Source: CAYUNT01 sp964446285 | GTDB taxonomy: Bacteria; Sumerlaeota; Sumerlaeia; SLMS01; CAYUNT01 | NCBI GenBank assembly: GCA_964446285.1 | Contig: CAYUNT010000005.1 | Coordinates: forward strand, 1-53,510 | DNA length: 53,510 nucleotides | Reading direction: 5' to 3' | In this document: piece after piece, positions 24,740 through 32,712 of the stretch | Layout of the letters: each line of letters starts with the position of its first letter | How positions within the stretch are numbered: position 1 is the first letter of the stretch | Notes under the pieces: model-generated | Databases searched by the model: none | What the model was told of the DNA's origin: nothing | What the model saw: the letters and a program-made list of their open reading frames with translations, nothing else | Program-made: the position numbers and the translations under genes

Positions 24740-26475
24740 TGGCCTCGCCGCTGGCGCATCCAGGCGAGCAATTTCTCGGGCGGCCAGGCGTTGAGGACGG
24801 ATTCGGGGCCGGCCCAGCCTTTTCGCGCCGCGCCGATGCCGAAGCGCATGTCGTCCAGCCCCGCCAGATCGTGCGCGTCGGGATTCACGGCGAGCGGGAC
24901 GCCGAGTTCGAGCGCGCGGCGGACCAGGCGCCAATCCAAATCCAGGCGGTGGGGATTGGCGTTGATTTCGATGGCCACGCCCCGGCGCGCCGCGCATTCG
25001 AGAACGGCGTTCATATCGACCGGATATGGCTCGCGGCGCAGGAGAAGGCGGCCCGTCGGATGCCCGAGGATTGTTGTGCGCGGGTGTTCGATGGCGCGGC
25101 AGATGCGGCGCGTCATGTCATCGCGCGACATTGTGAAGCGGCTGTGGACCGAAGCGACAATGAATTCGAATCGCGCGAGGGTTTCGTCGTCGTAATCAAG
25201 CGATCCGTCGGGGAGGATGTCGGACTCGATGCCCTTGAGCAGCCGCACGCCGCGCCCGGCCCAGTGGGCGTTGACAGCGTCAATTTCAGCGTGCTGGCGC
25301 AAGACGGCGTCCACACCCAGGCCATGCGCGTAAGCGGCCGAGCGGCTGTGATCGGCGATGCCCATGAGCGCGATTCCACCGCGCCCGGCGGCCCAGGCGG
25401 CGTAATCCTCCAGCGTTACCGTGCCGTCGGAGGCTGTCGTATGAATATGCATAATCGTATGAATGTCAGCGGCTTCGACCAGATGCGGCAGCCGCCCCTC
25501 GGCGGCGGCCTCGATTTCGCCGAGGTCCTCGCGCAGTTCGGGCGCGATCGGCGCAAGGCCCAGCGCCGCGTAAATTGCCGCCTCATCCGCGCAGGGAATC
25601 GAGGCGGCGTCTTCATTTTCGGGGAAAAGGCCGTATTCGTTGAGTTTGAGTCCGCGCTGGCGGGCGCGCGCGCGAAGCGCCGTGTTGTGCTCCTTCGACC
25701 CGGTGAAATACGCGAGGGCAAAAGGAAATTGCGCGGACGCGACACACCGCAAATCCGCCTGGATTCCGCCGCGCAGACGGATGCTTGTTTTGGTGTCGCC
25801 GCGCACAACGACCGATTCGACGCCCGGCAGCGACACGAAAAATTCCATCACGCTCTCGGGCCGCTCCGAGGCGGCGAGCAGATCGATGTCCTTTGAGATT
25901 TCCTTCCAGCGCCTCAGGCTTCCGGCGATCTCGGCCCTCAGCACATCGCCATGCGCGCGCAAGGCTTCAAGGAGCGGCTCAGCGGCGGCGCGTGCCACGT
26001 CGGCGCGGAATTGCCCGGCCGAGCGGCGGATTTGTTCGATCCCGTCAAGGATTTTCGCCTGTGACTTCTCGCCAAATCCCTTGAGCGCAGCCACGCGCCC
26101 CTCGCGGCAGGCGGCTTCGAGCGCGTCGAGCGTGGCGGCGCCAAGGGCTTCGTGAATGGCGCGCGCCTTTTTCGGGCCAAAGCCCGGAATGCGCAACATA
26201 TCAAGCAATCCCGGCGGCGTTTTCGCGCGCAAGGCGTCGAGTTCGTCGATGCGCCCGCTTGTCGCCAGGCGTGTAATCGTTTCGGCCAGGCCCTTGCCAA
26301 TGCCGCGAATTTCCGTCAGGCGGCCTTCCTCGACCGTTTGCTCGAAATCGCCCTGGAACATATCGAGCGCGCGGGCGGCGTTGTAATAAGCGTTGCAGCG
26401 AAAAGGATTTTCGCCCTGGATTTCGAGCAACTGCCCGATTTCCATCAGCGTGCCGATGACAATAGATTTGTCCAT
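24730..26475 (-). CDS. polX: Bacterial family X DNA polymerase with PHP domain
   Basis: 581 aa, the normal size. N-terminal helix-hairpin-helix motifs (EIRGIGKGLAETI, RIPGFGPKKARAI, ALKGFGEKSQAKI). The palm has GSLRRWKEISKDIDLL with the Asp pair (about 205) and the third acid in IQADLRCV. The C-terminal PHP domain has MHIHTTASDGT, GIADHS, EINANPHRLDLDW and NPDAHDL. Fills short gaps in base-excision repair; the PHP domain can give 3'-5' exonuclease activity. ATG 26475 is chosen because conserved DKSIVIGTLMEIGQLLE starts there. The last codons and stop (GAG TTG TGA) are read in the 7-mer repeat, so the C-terminus may have been altered. Confidence 0.93.
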   Translation of the reverse strand: MDKSIVIGTLMEIGQLLEIQGENPFRCNAYYNAARALDMFQGDFEQTVEEGRLTEIRGIGKGLAETITRLATSGRIDELDALRAKTPPGLLDMLRIPGFGPKKARAIHEALGAATLDALEAACREGRVAALKGFGEKSQAKILDGIEQIRRSAGQFRADVARAAAEPLLEALRAHGDVLRAEIAGSLRRWKEISKDIDLLAASERPESVMEFFVSLPGVESVVVRGDTKTSIRLRGGIQADLRCVASAQFPFALAYFTGSKEHNTALRARARQRGLKLNEYGLFPENEDAASIPCADEAAIYAALGLAPIAPELREDLGEIEAAAEGRLPHLVEAADIHTIMHIHTTASDGTVTLEDYAAWAAGRGGIALMGIADHSRSAAYAHGLGVDAVLRQHAEIDAVNAHWAGRGVRLLKGIESDILPDGSLDYDDETLARFEFIVASVHSRFTMSRDDMTRRICRAIEHPRTTILGHPTGRLLLRREPYPVDMNAVLECAARRGVAIEINANPHRLDLDWRLVRRALELGVPLAVNPDAHDLAGLDDMRFGIGAARKGWAGPESVLNAWPPEKLLAWMRQRRGQEL

Positions 26476-26665
26476 GAGAAGATGCCTGCCCTTGGAATCG
26501 CCGCGGCGCTTTCGCTGCGCCCGGAAGCAATTTTTTCGTTGCTCGCAAGGCAAGTCAAACAGGATGCCCATTATCGGCGCATGGCCCGGGCCGGCCGCCT
26601 ATCTTTTCATGTTTTCCGCGCCTGCCCCGAATTCACGCTTCATTACGCAACCGGAACGGCATAAA

Positions 26666-28180
26666 ATGAGCCTGGGAAAAGAAGATTTTACCACGAAAAA
26701 CGCGAAGAGAACGAAAAGTTTATTTTTGTCTTTTGGAATTTGCATCACCTCTGCGTTTTGGGCGGCGGGTTCTGTCTGTGCGGCTCCTCAAGCTCTGGCC
26801 GCTCCTCCAGTCCCATCGGTCCCATTGGTCCCATCCGCCTCCCCTTCTGCCGCGGAATCCGACGCGGCTTCTTCTGAGGCGTTGCGCCTGTTGGACGATC
26901 TTTCGCTCAGCAGCCAAACGCTTCCTGCGCGTCTCGAATCGCTGGCGCGCGCGAATCCCAAATCGCCGGGCGTGCGCGAGGCGCTTGGCCGAGCCTGGGA
27001 GCGGGCGGGCGATGATGACCGCGCCATCGCGGCGTATCAGTCGGCCCTTGCGCTCGACGAACACCGCCCAGAAGCATGGTTGCGTCTGGGAATTCTGCTC
27101 AAACGCAACCAGCGCGATCCTCAGGGGGCGGTGGCGGCCCTCGAACGCGCGCTGGCCCTGGGAGCGCCGCGCGCGCGCGCGCTTAACGAACTCGGCGTGG
27201 CGCTTGCATATTCGGGGGCGATGGAAAAGGCGCTTCGCGCCTGGGAAGAGGCCATCGCCACCGACCCGGGCTGGGGCGCGCCCTATGCGAACGCGCTCAA
27301 GGCGGCGCTGTCGCTCGGCGATGAAAAACGCGCCCGCTCGCTTTTCGAAAGCGGCGCGTCGAAGGCGGCGGAGCGTCCGGAAGCCTCGCTATATATTCAA
27401 TGGTCGGAATATCTGCGAACTCGCCCAAAGAAGTTCGACGAGGCGTTGCAGGCGATCGGACGCGGCGCGGCGGCCTTTCCCGATTCCGCCGAAATGACCT
27501 ATTACCAGGGCGAGGTTTTGCGGTCGGCGGATCGCGCGGCCGAGGCGCGCGCCGCCTACACTCGAGCAGCGTCGCTCGATCCCGAAGGCGCGGCCGGACG
27601 GATCGCCATCTGGGCGCGCCGCGCGATGTTCATCATGGATTTTCCTGGCGACGAAAAGGAATTTCAGGCGTGCGCTCGCCAGTATTTCGAGGCGCTGGAG
27701 AAGGGCGGGCGGGATCAGGCCAAGCGCCTGGAGAAGTCGCTCAAGCGGCTCGACGCGCTTGTAGCGAAGCATCCGGATTTCTGGAATGCATGGCTGTTGC
27801 GCGGCGGGGCATTGCGGCGACTGGGGCGGCCCGAAGAGGCTCGCGCCTCGCTCGACCGCACGCTGGCGATTCACCCCGCCGAACCAAATGCGTTGCAGGA
27901 ATTGGGGCTGCTTTTGCGCGAACAGGGCCGGGCGGCGGAAGGGCGCAAGGCACTCGAGCGCGCGCTTCAAATCGCCCCGCGCGATCCGATGATCCTTATG
28001 AATCTCGCGCTGATAGAAGGGGATTTAGGAATGTTTGACGAAGCCGAGGCCCGGCTGGCGCGCGCTGAATCGCTGCTCGGCGGCCCCGGCGCGCGGGAAG
28101 CCCAGGCGGTTCAACCTGTGCGCGAACGCATTCAATCGCTCCGCGCCGCCGCCACGCCGGCCCAGTCCGCGAAAAACTAG
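26666..28180 (+). CDS. Secreted tetratricopeptide-repeat protein
   Basis: 504 aa. At least eight TPR-like helix pairs from about residue 85 onward (REALGRAWERAGDDDRAIAAY, EAWLRLGILLKRNQ, LNELGVALAYSGAMEKALRAW, NALQELGLLLREQGRAAEG). The start is an ATG with weak Shine-Dalgarno. A hydrophobic segment SLFLSFGICITSAFWAAGSV (about 18-37) ends VCAA, so export is likely. Residues 8-17 (DFTTKNAKRTK) and about 49-57 (VPSVPLVPS) are encoded by two different 9-mer repeats. Divergent from polX. Function unknown; a scaffold role is the usual inference. Confidence 0.82.
   Translation: MSLGKEDFTTKNAKRTKSLFLSFGICITSAFWAAGSVCAAPQALAAPPVPSVPLVPSASPSAAESDAASSEALRLLDDLSLSSQTLPARLESLARANPKSPGVREALGRAWERAGDDDRAIAAYQSALALDEHRPEAWLRLGILLKRNQRDPQGAVAALERALALGAPRARALNELGVALAYSGAMEKALRAWEEAIATDPGWGAPYANALKAALSLGDEKRARSLFESGASKAAERPEASLYIQWSEYLRTRPKKFDEALQAIGRGAAAFPDSAEMTYYQGEVLRSADRAAEARAAYTRAASLDPEGAAGRIAIWARRAMFIMDFPGDEKEFQACARQYFEALEKGGRDQAKRLEKSLKRLDALVAKHPDFWNAWLLRGGALRRLGRPEEARASLDRTLAIHPAEPNALQELGLLLREQGRAAEGRKALERALQIAPRDPMILMNLALIEGDLGMFDEAEARLARAESLLGGPGAREAQAVQPVRERIQSLRAAATPAQSAKN
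26687..26719 (+). repeat. 9-base repeat (accacgaaaaa type) in the TPR gene start
   Basis: taccacgaaaaacgcgaaga then gaacgaaaag. It encodes residues about 8-18. The same arm sequence occurs at 28190, 31218, 50184 and 52084. Confidence 0.85.
26810..26836 (+). repeat. Three 9-base units in the TPR gene
   Basis: gtcccatcg, gtcccattg, gtcccatcc: the gtcccatNN form also found at 24615-24659. Encodes a VPx repeat in frame. Confidence 0.88.
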
Positions 28181-28189
28181 GAGGAAGAA

Positions 28190-28261
28190 TTATCCACGAA
28201 AAGATTGAAAAGACACGAAATGATAAATTTTCTTCGTGTCCTTCGTGATATTTGTGGATAA
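28190..28261. repeat. Hairpin of the cacgaaaaN class between convergent genes
   Basis: Left arm ttatccacgaaaagattgaa and on to 28220; right arm 28230-28261, ending tttgtggataa, its imperfect reverse complement. It fills nearly all of the 86-bp gap between two convergent stop codons, a position suited to a bidirectional terminator. Confidence 0.88.
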
Positions 28262-28266
28262 AAGTC

Positions 28267-29118
28267 CTAGTCGCGTGGTTTGGCGCGAAGGAGAATCGTT
28301 TCTTCGAAGCCGTGCATCAGGATCAGGATCAGGACAATCGTAACGAGCGAGAGCGGCAGGATCACGCCCGCGAGCGCGACGCTTTTCATAAAGGTGGCCA
28401 GCGTGGTGACGGCGCATACATATCCTAGCGTAAGAATTTCGGCCTTTTCCAGCGAACGTCCGCTCGAAAAAACCAATCCGCCCACTCCGCGCGCCAACGC
28501 CGCGCCCGCCAGAATGCCCGACAGCGCATAGCCCGAAGCCGTCGGACGCCCGAGGCCCGGAATGCATCCCAAGCCGCCGATGGCCAGCGCGATCAGGCCC
28601 GAAAGCAGCGGCAGCAATCCCGCCACCTCGACGATGCTCACGACCAGAAACACCCACAGAATCGTCAGCGCCCCTCCCGCCACCGCAGGCAGCGAAAACA
28701 CGCCCAATCCGGGAATTCCTATGTAGTTTATGCGAAAATCCGAAAAGCACAGGATCAGCCCGCCTATCAGCGTGGCGGCCAGATGGCGTTCGCTGCGCGG
28801 ACGGCGCGCGTCAGTTTCCAATCCGGCGATATAGAGCGGAATACCGCCGAGCATGGCGATGATGAGGTTGGGTCCTTCGGCCAATGCGGCGGCGCCTCCG
28901 CCTGCGCCGTGTATCGCGCGCGGCGCCCAAACCCATAAAATGCCAATAGCGGAAAGCAATCCGAGCGCGAGCGCGGGCCGCGGACGCCTTGGCGACGCAT
29001 GTTCATCGCGGGCGGAATTCATCGAGCACCGTGTGCACATCGCCGCCGTCAGCGCCTCGAAGGCGAGGGTCAGGAGAAACGCGGCGGCGAGAGAAAATGT
29101 AATGATGGAAATCATCAT
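28267..29118 (-). CDS. Polytopic membrane protein, degenerate MraY/WecA-like
   Basis: 283 aa with about nine hydrophobic segments. Spacing and loops resemble polyprenyl-phosphate N-acetylhexosamine-1-phosphate transferases: RRPRPALALGLLSAIG matches the PxPRxGGL loop, and GLETDARRPRSERHLAATLIGGLIL matches the GLxDDxxxLSP region. The key acids look changed. The DD pair reads ETD, the NxxNxxDG motif reads SIVEVAGLLP, and the GDxGS loop reads GRPTASG. So it is probably inactive or does something else. Its ATG overlaps the stop of the upstream tandem GT2 gene (ATGA), so the two are coupled. Family by eye only. Confidence 0.6.
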   Translation of the reverse strand: MMISIITFSLAAAFLLTLAFEALTAAMCTRCSMNSARDEHASPRRPRPALALGLLSAIGILWVWAPRAIHGAGGGAAALAEGPNLIIAMLGGIPLYIAGLETDARRPRSERHLAATLIGGLILCFSDFRINYIGIPGLGVFSLPAVAGGALTILWVFLVVSIVEVAGLLPLLSGLIALAIGGLGCIPGLGRPTASGYALSGILAGAALARGVGGLVFSSGRSLEKAEILTLGYVCAVTTLATFMKSVALAGVILPLSLVTIVLILILMHGFEETILLRAKPRD

Positions 29119-31163
29119 GCGCGCCGCCCCGCCGAAGCCTCCGCCCCCCGGCGCCGCCGGAGCGCTTGCGCCGCGGTCATGGAAGCCAGCAACGCGCCGC
29201 AACGCACAGCCACCATTAACGCCGTCGCCGTGTCGAGGAACATCAGGTCGCGGCTGTAGTGTTTTTTATAGAACTTATACATGGATTTATGGCGCTCGAT
29301 CGTCAGTCGGTAACGCACCTTCTTCGTATCCTGCCCGATCAGGTGATACACCTGCGCAAAGGGCAGATACGTGACGCGCCATCCGCCTTCCCAGACGCGG
29401 TAGCAAAAATCTACATCTTCGGAATACATGAAAAATCGTTCATCGAGCGGCCCGATCGCGTCGAGCACATCGCGGCGGAAAAGCAGGCACGCCCCGCTTA
29501 CCCAATCCACATCCTGTTCGCGGTCGTGGTGCAGGTCCGTCATCAGGTAGGCACGCGAAAAACGGTTATTCGGAAACAGGCGCGTCAGCAGCGAATAGCG
29601 GTTGAACACAGCTTGGCTGAAACTCGGGAAGCGGCGGCAGGAGAGTTGCAGACTGCCGTCTTCATTGAGAAGTTTCAGCCCCGCCGCGCCAATTTCCGGG
29701 TTGCGATCGAGGAAATCGAGCGCGTCGCTGAACGCCGCCGGAAGCACGCGCGTGTCGTTGTTGAGCAGGAGCAAATACCGCCCCGTGGCGATGCGAATGC
29801 CTTGGTTGTTCGCGCGCGTGAAGCCCTGGTTCGTCGCGTTGACGATCAGGCGCGCCTCGGGGAATTCGGCGCGAACCATCTCGGGCGATCCGTCCGCACT
29901 GCCGTTATCGACCACGATGACGTCGAGGCGGTGTCGCGGGGCGCTCTGGCGCAGCGATTCGAGGCAGTCGCGCAAGAGCCGCTTGCCGTTCAGATTGATG
30001 ACAATGACCGAAAGATCGGGCGGCGCGGCTCCGGCGGCCTCGGGCGCGGCGGCCTCTGATGATTTTGCGGAACCTGAAGCGGAGTCTGCGGATTCAGGCG
30101 CGGTCGGCGCGTTGGGCGCATTCGCGTCTCGCGGTGATTTCGTCGCCGCTGCTGCCGCCGCCGCTGGCGATGATGCCAGCGCCTCATGCGGACGCCGCAG
30201 CGGGCGGTTGGGCCATGCCCAGTTCAGCCCCTGATGGCGTGTTTTCCACCAAAATCGCAATCCGCTCTTCAGATGCAGCCAGTTCGCGCGCGAAAACAGC
30301 CGGCGTCCGCTGCGCCGCTGGGGTTTGTGGACGATGCGCGCCTCGGGGACGAATGCGATTTTCCACCCCGCCTGCCGCGCGCGCCAGCACCAGTCCGTGT
30401 CCTCGACATAGAGGATGTATTTTTCGTCGAACATCCCGATCTGGTCGATGGTTTCGCGCCTCATGCAGAAGCACGCCCCGGCCATCCAATCGCCCTCGAA
30501 CGGATGCGAATGATCCTGGTCCATCATCAGATGGCGGCGGGTCCAGGGGTTGTTCGGCCAAAGCGACTGCACAGGGCTGCGGCGCACAACGAGCGTCATC
30601 AAATCGTAGAATCGCTTGACGCTGTATTCGATTTCGCCGCCCGGGCGCGTGGTGTGGCCGCCGCATCCGCCCGCGTCCGGGTGCGCATCCATAAAATCCA
30701 CCAGCGCGTCGAAACAGCCGGGCAGGAGGTCAGTGTCGGTGTCGAGCATGAGGCAATAGCGCCCGCTCGAGCCGCGAATGCCCACATTGCGCATGATGCC
30801 GAAGCTGAACACGCCGTCGTGCGGAAGGAGGCGCGCCCAGGGATATTTCCCGGCGATAAGCGCCTCCGTGCCGTCGTCGGAAGGCTTGTTGACGACGAGC
30901 GTTTCGATCGAACAGCGGTGCGGATGCGCCTGGATGCATTCGAGCGCATGTTCGAGGTCGCGGGCCATCCGCCAATTGATGAGGATGACGGAAAGGTCAG
31001 GAGGCGATTGGGCAACGGAGCCTGAATTGGAGCCAGAGACGGGGAAATGAGAGGGGGGCACGACGAACGTATTCCTGATCGCGAACTCGCGAAATGCGGA
31101 GAATTCCGGGATAATTGCGGAGAATGGGTGCAAGAAACCCTTGTTCCCGGATTCGACGGACAC
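29115..31163 (-). CDS. Tandem two-domain GT2 glycosyltransferase
   Basis: 682 aa. Two GT-A domains of the GT2 rhamnosyltransferase-like type. Domain 1 (about 55-310): PDLSVILINWR, LMLDTDTD as the DxD, YVEDTDWCWRARQAGWK. Domain 2 (about 385-650): PDLSVIVINLNGKR, LLLNNDTR, YSEDVDFCYRVWEGGWR. Each has its own nucleotide-sugar site, so two sugars may be added in sequence. The linker (about 330-385) is Ala/Ser/Pro-rich with NAPNAPTAP from 9-mer repeats. The start is a GTG without clear Shine-Dalgarno, so the first 50 residues are uncertain. Coupled to the WecA-like gene. Confidence 0.9.
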   Translation of the reverse strand: MSVESGNKGFLHPFSAIIPEFSAFREFAIRNTFVVPPSHFPVSGSNSGSVAQSPPDLSVILINWRMARDLEHALECIQAHPHRCSIETLVVNKPSDDGTEALIAGKYPWARLLPHDGVFSFGIMRNVGIRGSSGRYCLMLDTDTDLLPGCFDALVDFMDAHPDAGGCGGHTTRPGGEIEYSVKRFYDLMTLVVRRSPVQSLWPNNPWTRRHLMMDQDHSHPFEGDWMAGACFCMRRETIDQIGMFDEKYILYVEDTDWCWRARQAGWKIAFVPEARIVHKPQRRSGRRLFSRANWLHLKSGLRFWWKTRHQGLNWAWPNRPLRRPHEALASSPAAAAAAATKSPRDANAPNAPTAPESADSASGSAKSSEAAAPEAAGAAPPDLSVIVINLNGKRLLRDCLESLRQSAPRHRLDVIVVDNGSADGSPEMVRAEFPEARLIVNATNQGFTRANNQGIRIATGRYLLLLNNDTRVLPAAFSDALDFLDRNPEIGAAGLKLLNEDGSLQLSCRRFPSFSQAVFNRYSLLTRLFPNNRFSRAYLMTDLHHDREQDVDWVSGACLLFRRDVLDAIGPLDERFFMYSEDVDFCYRVWEGGWRVTYLPFAQVYHLIGQDTKKVRYRLTIERHKSMYKFYKKHYSRDLMFLDTATALMVAVRCGALLASMTAAQALRRRRGAEASAGRRA

Positions 31164-31217
31164 TAGCGCCGCCCATTGGCAGAGTCAAGCCGCCGGGGAG
31201 AGAACGAGAGAACGGAA

Positions 31218-31345
31218 TTTTACCGCGAAAAACACGAAAAAAATCGAAAAGAAGAGAAAAAGAAAAAGGCTGTTTCATAAGAACATGAAACAGCCCTTGG
31301 ATTTGTTTCGGTTTTTCGTGGTTTTCGCGCTTTTCGCGGTGAAAA
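31218..31345. repeat. Long hairpin of the cgcgaaaaN class
   Basis: Left arm ttttaccgcgaaaaacacga and on to about 31250, right arm about 31300-31345, ending cttttcgcggtgaaaa. The centre holds a perfect 11-bp stem (31268-31278 / 31285-31295). It begins 9 bp past the sodA stop on the minus strand. Confidence 0.88.
31250..31295 (-). terminator. Rho-independent terminator of sodA
   Basis: Reading the minus strand: an 11-bp stem ggctgtttcat/atgaaacagcc with a 6-nt loop, followed at once by tttttctttttctc. It lies about 60 bp after the sodA stop and is the clearest intrinsic terminator in the window. It is nested inside the 9-mer hairpin. Confidence 0.85.
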
Positions 31346-31353
31346 ACGGGGCG

Positions 31354-31971
31354 TTATTTGCCCTTGGCTTCGGCAAAGAGCTTCGCCACAGCGTCCCAGT
31401 TGACCACGTTCCACCATGCGGCGACAAAATCCGCGCGCCGGTTCTGATATTTCAGATAGTAGGCGTGTTCCCAGACGTCGAGCGTCAGCAAGGGCGCGTG
31501 GCCCTGCGACAACGGCGAATCCTGATTGAGCGTGTTATAGACCTGGAGTTTCTTCGAGGCGTCGAGCACAAGCCAGGCCCATCCGCTGCCAAAGCGCCCC
31601 ATGGCCGCCGCCGAAAACTTCTCCTTGAACGTGGCAAACGATCCGAATGCGCCCGCGATGGCTTGCGCGAGTTCGCCTGCGGGTTCGCCGCCTTTGTTCG
31701 GACCCATGATCCGCCAGTAAAGGTCGTGGTTGGCCACCCCGCCGCCGTGGTTGATAACGGCCTGGCGGATCGTTTCTGGAATGGCTTGTGGGCGGCTAAG
31801 GAGCTCTTCGAGCGGCTTGGCGGCAAGATCGGGCTGCCCTTCGAGCGCTTTGTTCGTGTTGGCCACATAAGTGGCGTGATGCTTGCCGTGGTGGATTTCC
31901 ATCGTCAATTTGTCCAGGACCGGCTCGAGCGCATCGGTCGGATACGGAAGGGGGGCGAGTTGATACGGCAT
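31354..31971 (-). CDS. sodA: Superoxide dismutase, Mn/Fe family
   Basis: 205 aa. Metal ligands His27 (MEIHHGKHH), His in ANHDLYW (about 78), Asp and His in DVWEHAYYLKY (about 160-164). The pattern FGSGWAW and NTLNQDSPL, with Gln in the second, favours the Mn or cambialistic type. Converts superoxide to hydrogen peroxide in the cytoplasm; no signal peptide. ATG 31971 has GGAGGT 8 nt upstream; longer upstream reading is rejected. Followed by a strong terminator, so monocistronic. Confidence 0.96.
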   Translation of the reverse strand: MPYQLAPLPYPTDALEPVLDKLTMEIHHGKHHATYVANTNKALEGQPDLAAKPLEELLSRPQAIPETIRQAVINHGGGVANHDLYWRIMGPNKGGEPAGELAQAIAGAFGSFATFKEKFSAAAMGRFGSGWAWLVLDASKKLQVYNTLNQDSPLSQGHAPLLTLDVWEHAYYLKYQNRRADFVAAWWNVVNWDAVAKLFAEAKGK

Positions 31972-32328
31972 GGGTCTGACCTCCGAAGAAGGATTGAGAA
32001 CCACCAGGCGCGCCGCTTTTTTGCGATGCTTTGCGGAAGAAAGGCGGCGGCCATTTCTCGGATTGAGTGCGTGGGACCGTGGCTCGCCCGAGAGCAGTTT
32101 ATCCGTTCCATCCCCACCCGCTATTCCGCCAACCCAACTGCTGGCGTCCATCTCTCTCGTTCGAACCACTTGAGGGCTTCGTTTGGGGCGCTGGCTTCGA
32201 GCCGATTCCCCACGAAGCCTTTCTTAGTTTTCATTTTGCCTCGCGTTTTGCCAGGAGTCAAGGATAACACCCAACTTCATGCTAAGCCCCTAATCCTTCA
32301 TGACAGCGAAGGAGGTGCAAAGGTGCGG

Positions 32329-32430
32329 CAGGAACTGTTCAAAGTTACTGGCGGCATGGGCATTTTGCCCGTGATTCCGGTGGCTTGGGCGTCTCGCCCA
32401 AGATTTTTCCTGCACTTTGAACAGTTCCTG
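32329..32430. repeat. Nested inverted repeat enclosing two palindromes
   Basis: Perfect 17-bp inverted repeat at 32329-32345 and 32414-32430 (ends caggaactg / cagttcctg). It encloses two palindromes, catgggca-ttt-tgcccgtg (32355-32373) and cttgggcg-tct-cgcccaag (32384-32402). It lies in the 741-bp intergenic region between sodA and the GH18 gene. I see no gene in the rest of that region before the structured leader. Confidence 0.85.
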
Positions 32431-32533
32431 GAAGGTGCGGCGGTTTTGAATTGACTGCGTGGCGCGCAACTTTTTACGGTGCGAATGAATGGATTCCGGG
32501 AAAGGGGTTGAGCGGCAAAAAAACAACGCGGCG

Positions 32534-32610
32534 CCGCGCAAGCGGAGGTCCATACAACCGGGGAACGGAAAGGTTTGCCTATTGGGGGCCGCGAAAGCGG
32601 CACAAACCTT
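32534..32610 (+). promoter_or_regulatory. Structured 5' leader of the GH18 gene
   Basis: Two GNRA-capped hairpins: ccgc-gcaa-gcgg (32534-32545) and gccgc-gaaa-gcggc (32588-32601). The second is enclosed by an 8-bp outer stem, aaggtttg (32570-32577) with caaacctt (32603-32610). They end about 100 nt before the GH18 ATG. I compared the c-di-GMP-I, cobalamin, TPP and FMN signatures from memory and found no match. A regulatory RNA role is inference. Confidence 0.4.
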
Positions 32611-32712
32611 GTTCTATCCGCTTGGTTTGCGTGGCTTCTATTGCCAGCCCGCGCTGGAGCTTGCCTAATCCCAATTCCTGCAAGTCCGATCCATGAAAAG
32701 GAGAGTGTCCAC

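Noticed and set aside
31354..32169. Longer SodA reading from 32169
   Set aside because: The extra residues are unlike any SOD; ATG 31971 has GGAGGT at the right distance and starts at the normal family N-terminus.
31141..32454. + strand frame covering sodA antisense and the nested inverted repeat
   Set aside because: No motif, and includes the terminator and palindromes; sodA is certain on the other strand.
32521..32712. c-di-GMP-I, cobalamin, TPP or FMN riboswitch in the GH18 leader
   Set aside because: None of the conserved core strings I know for these classes is present; kept only as an unclassified structured leader.
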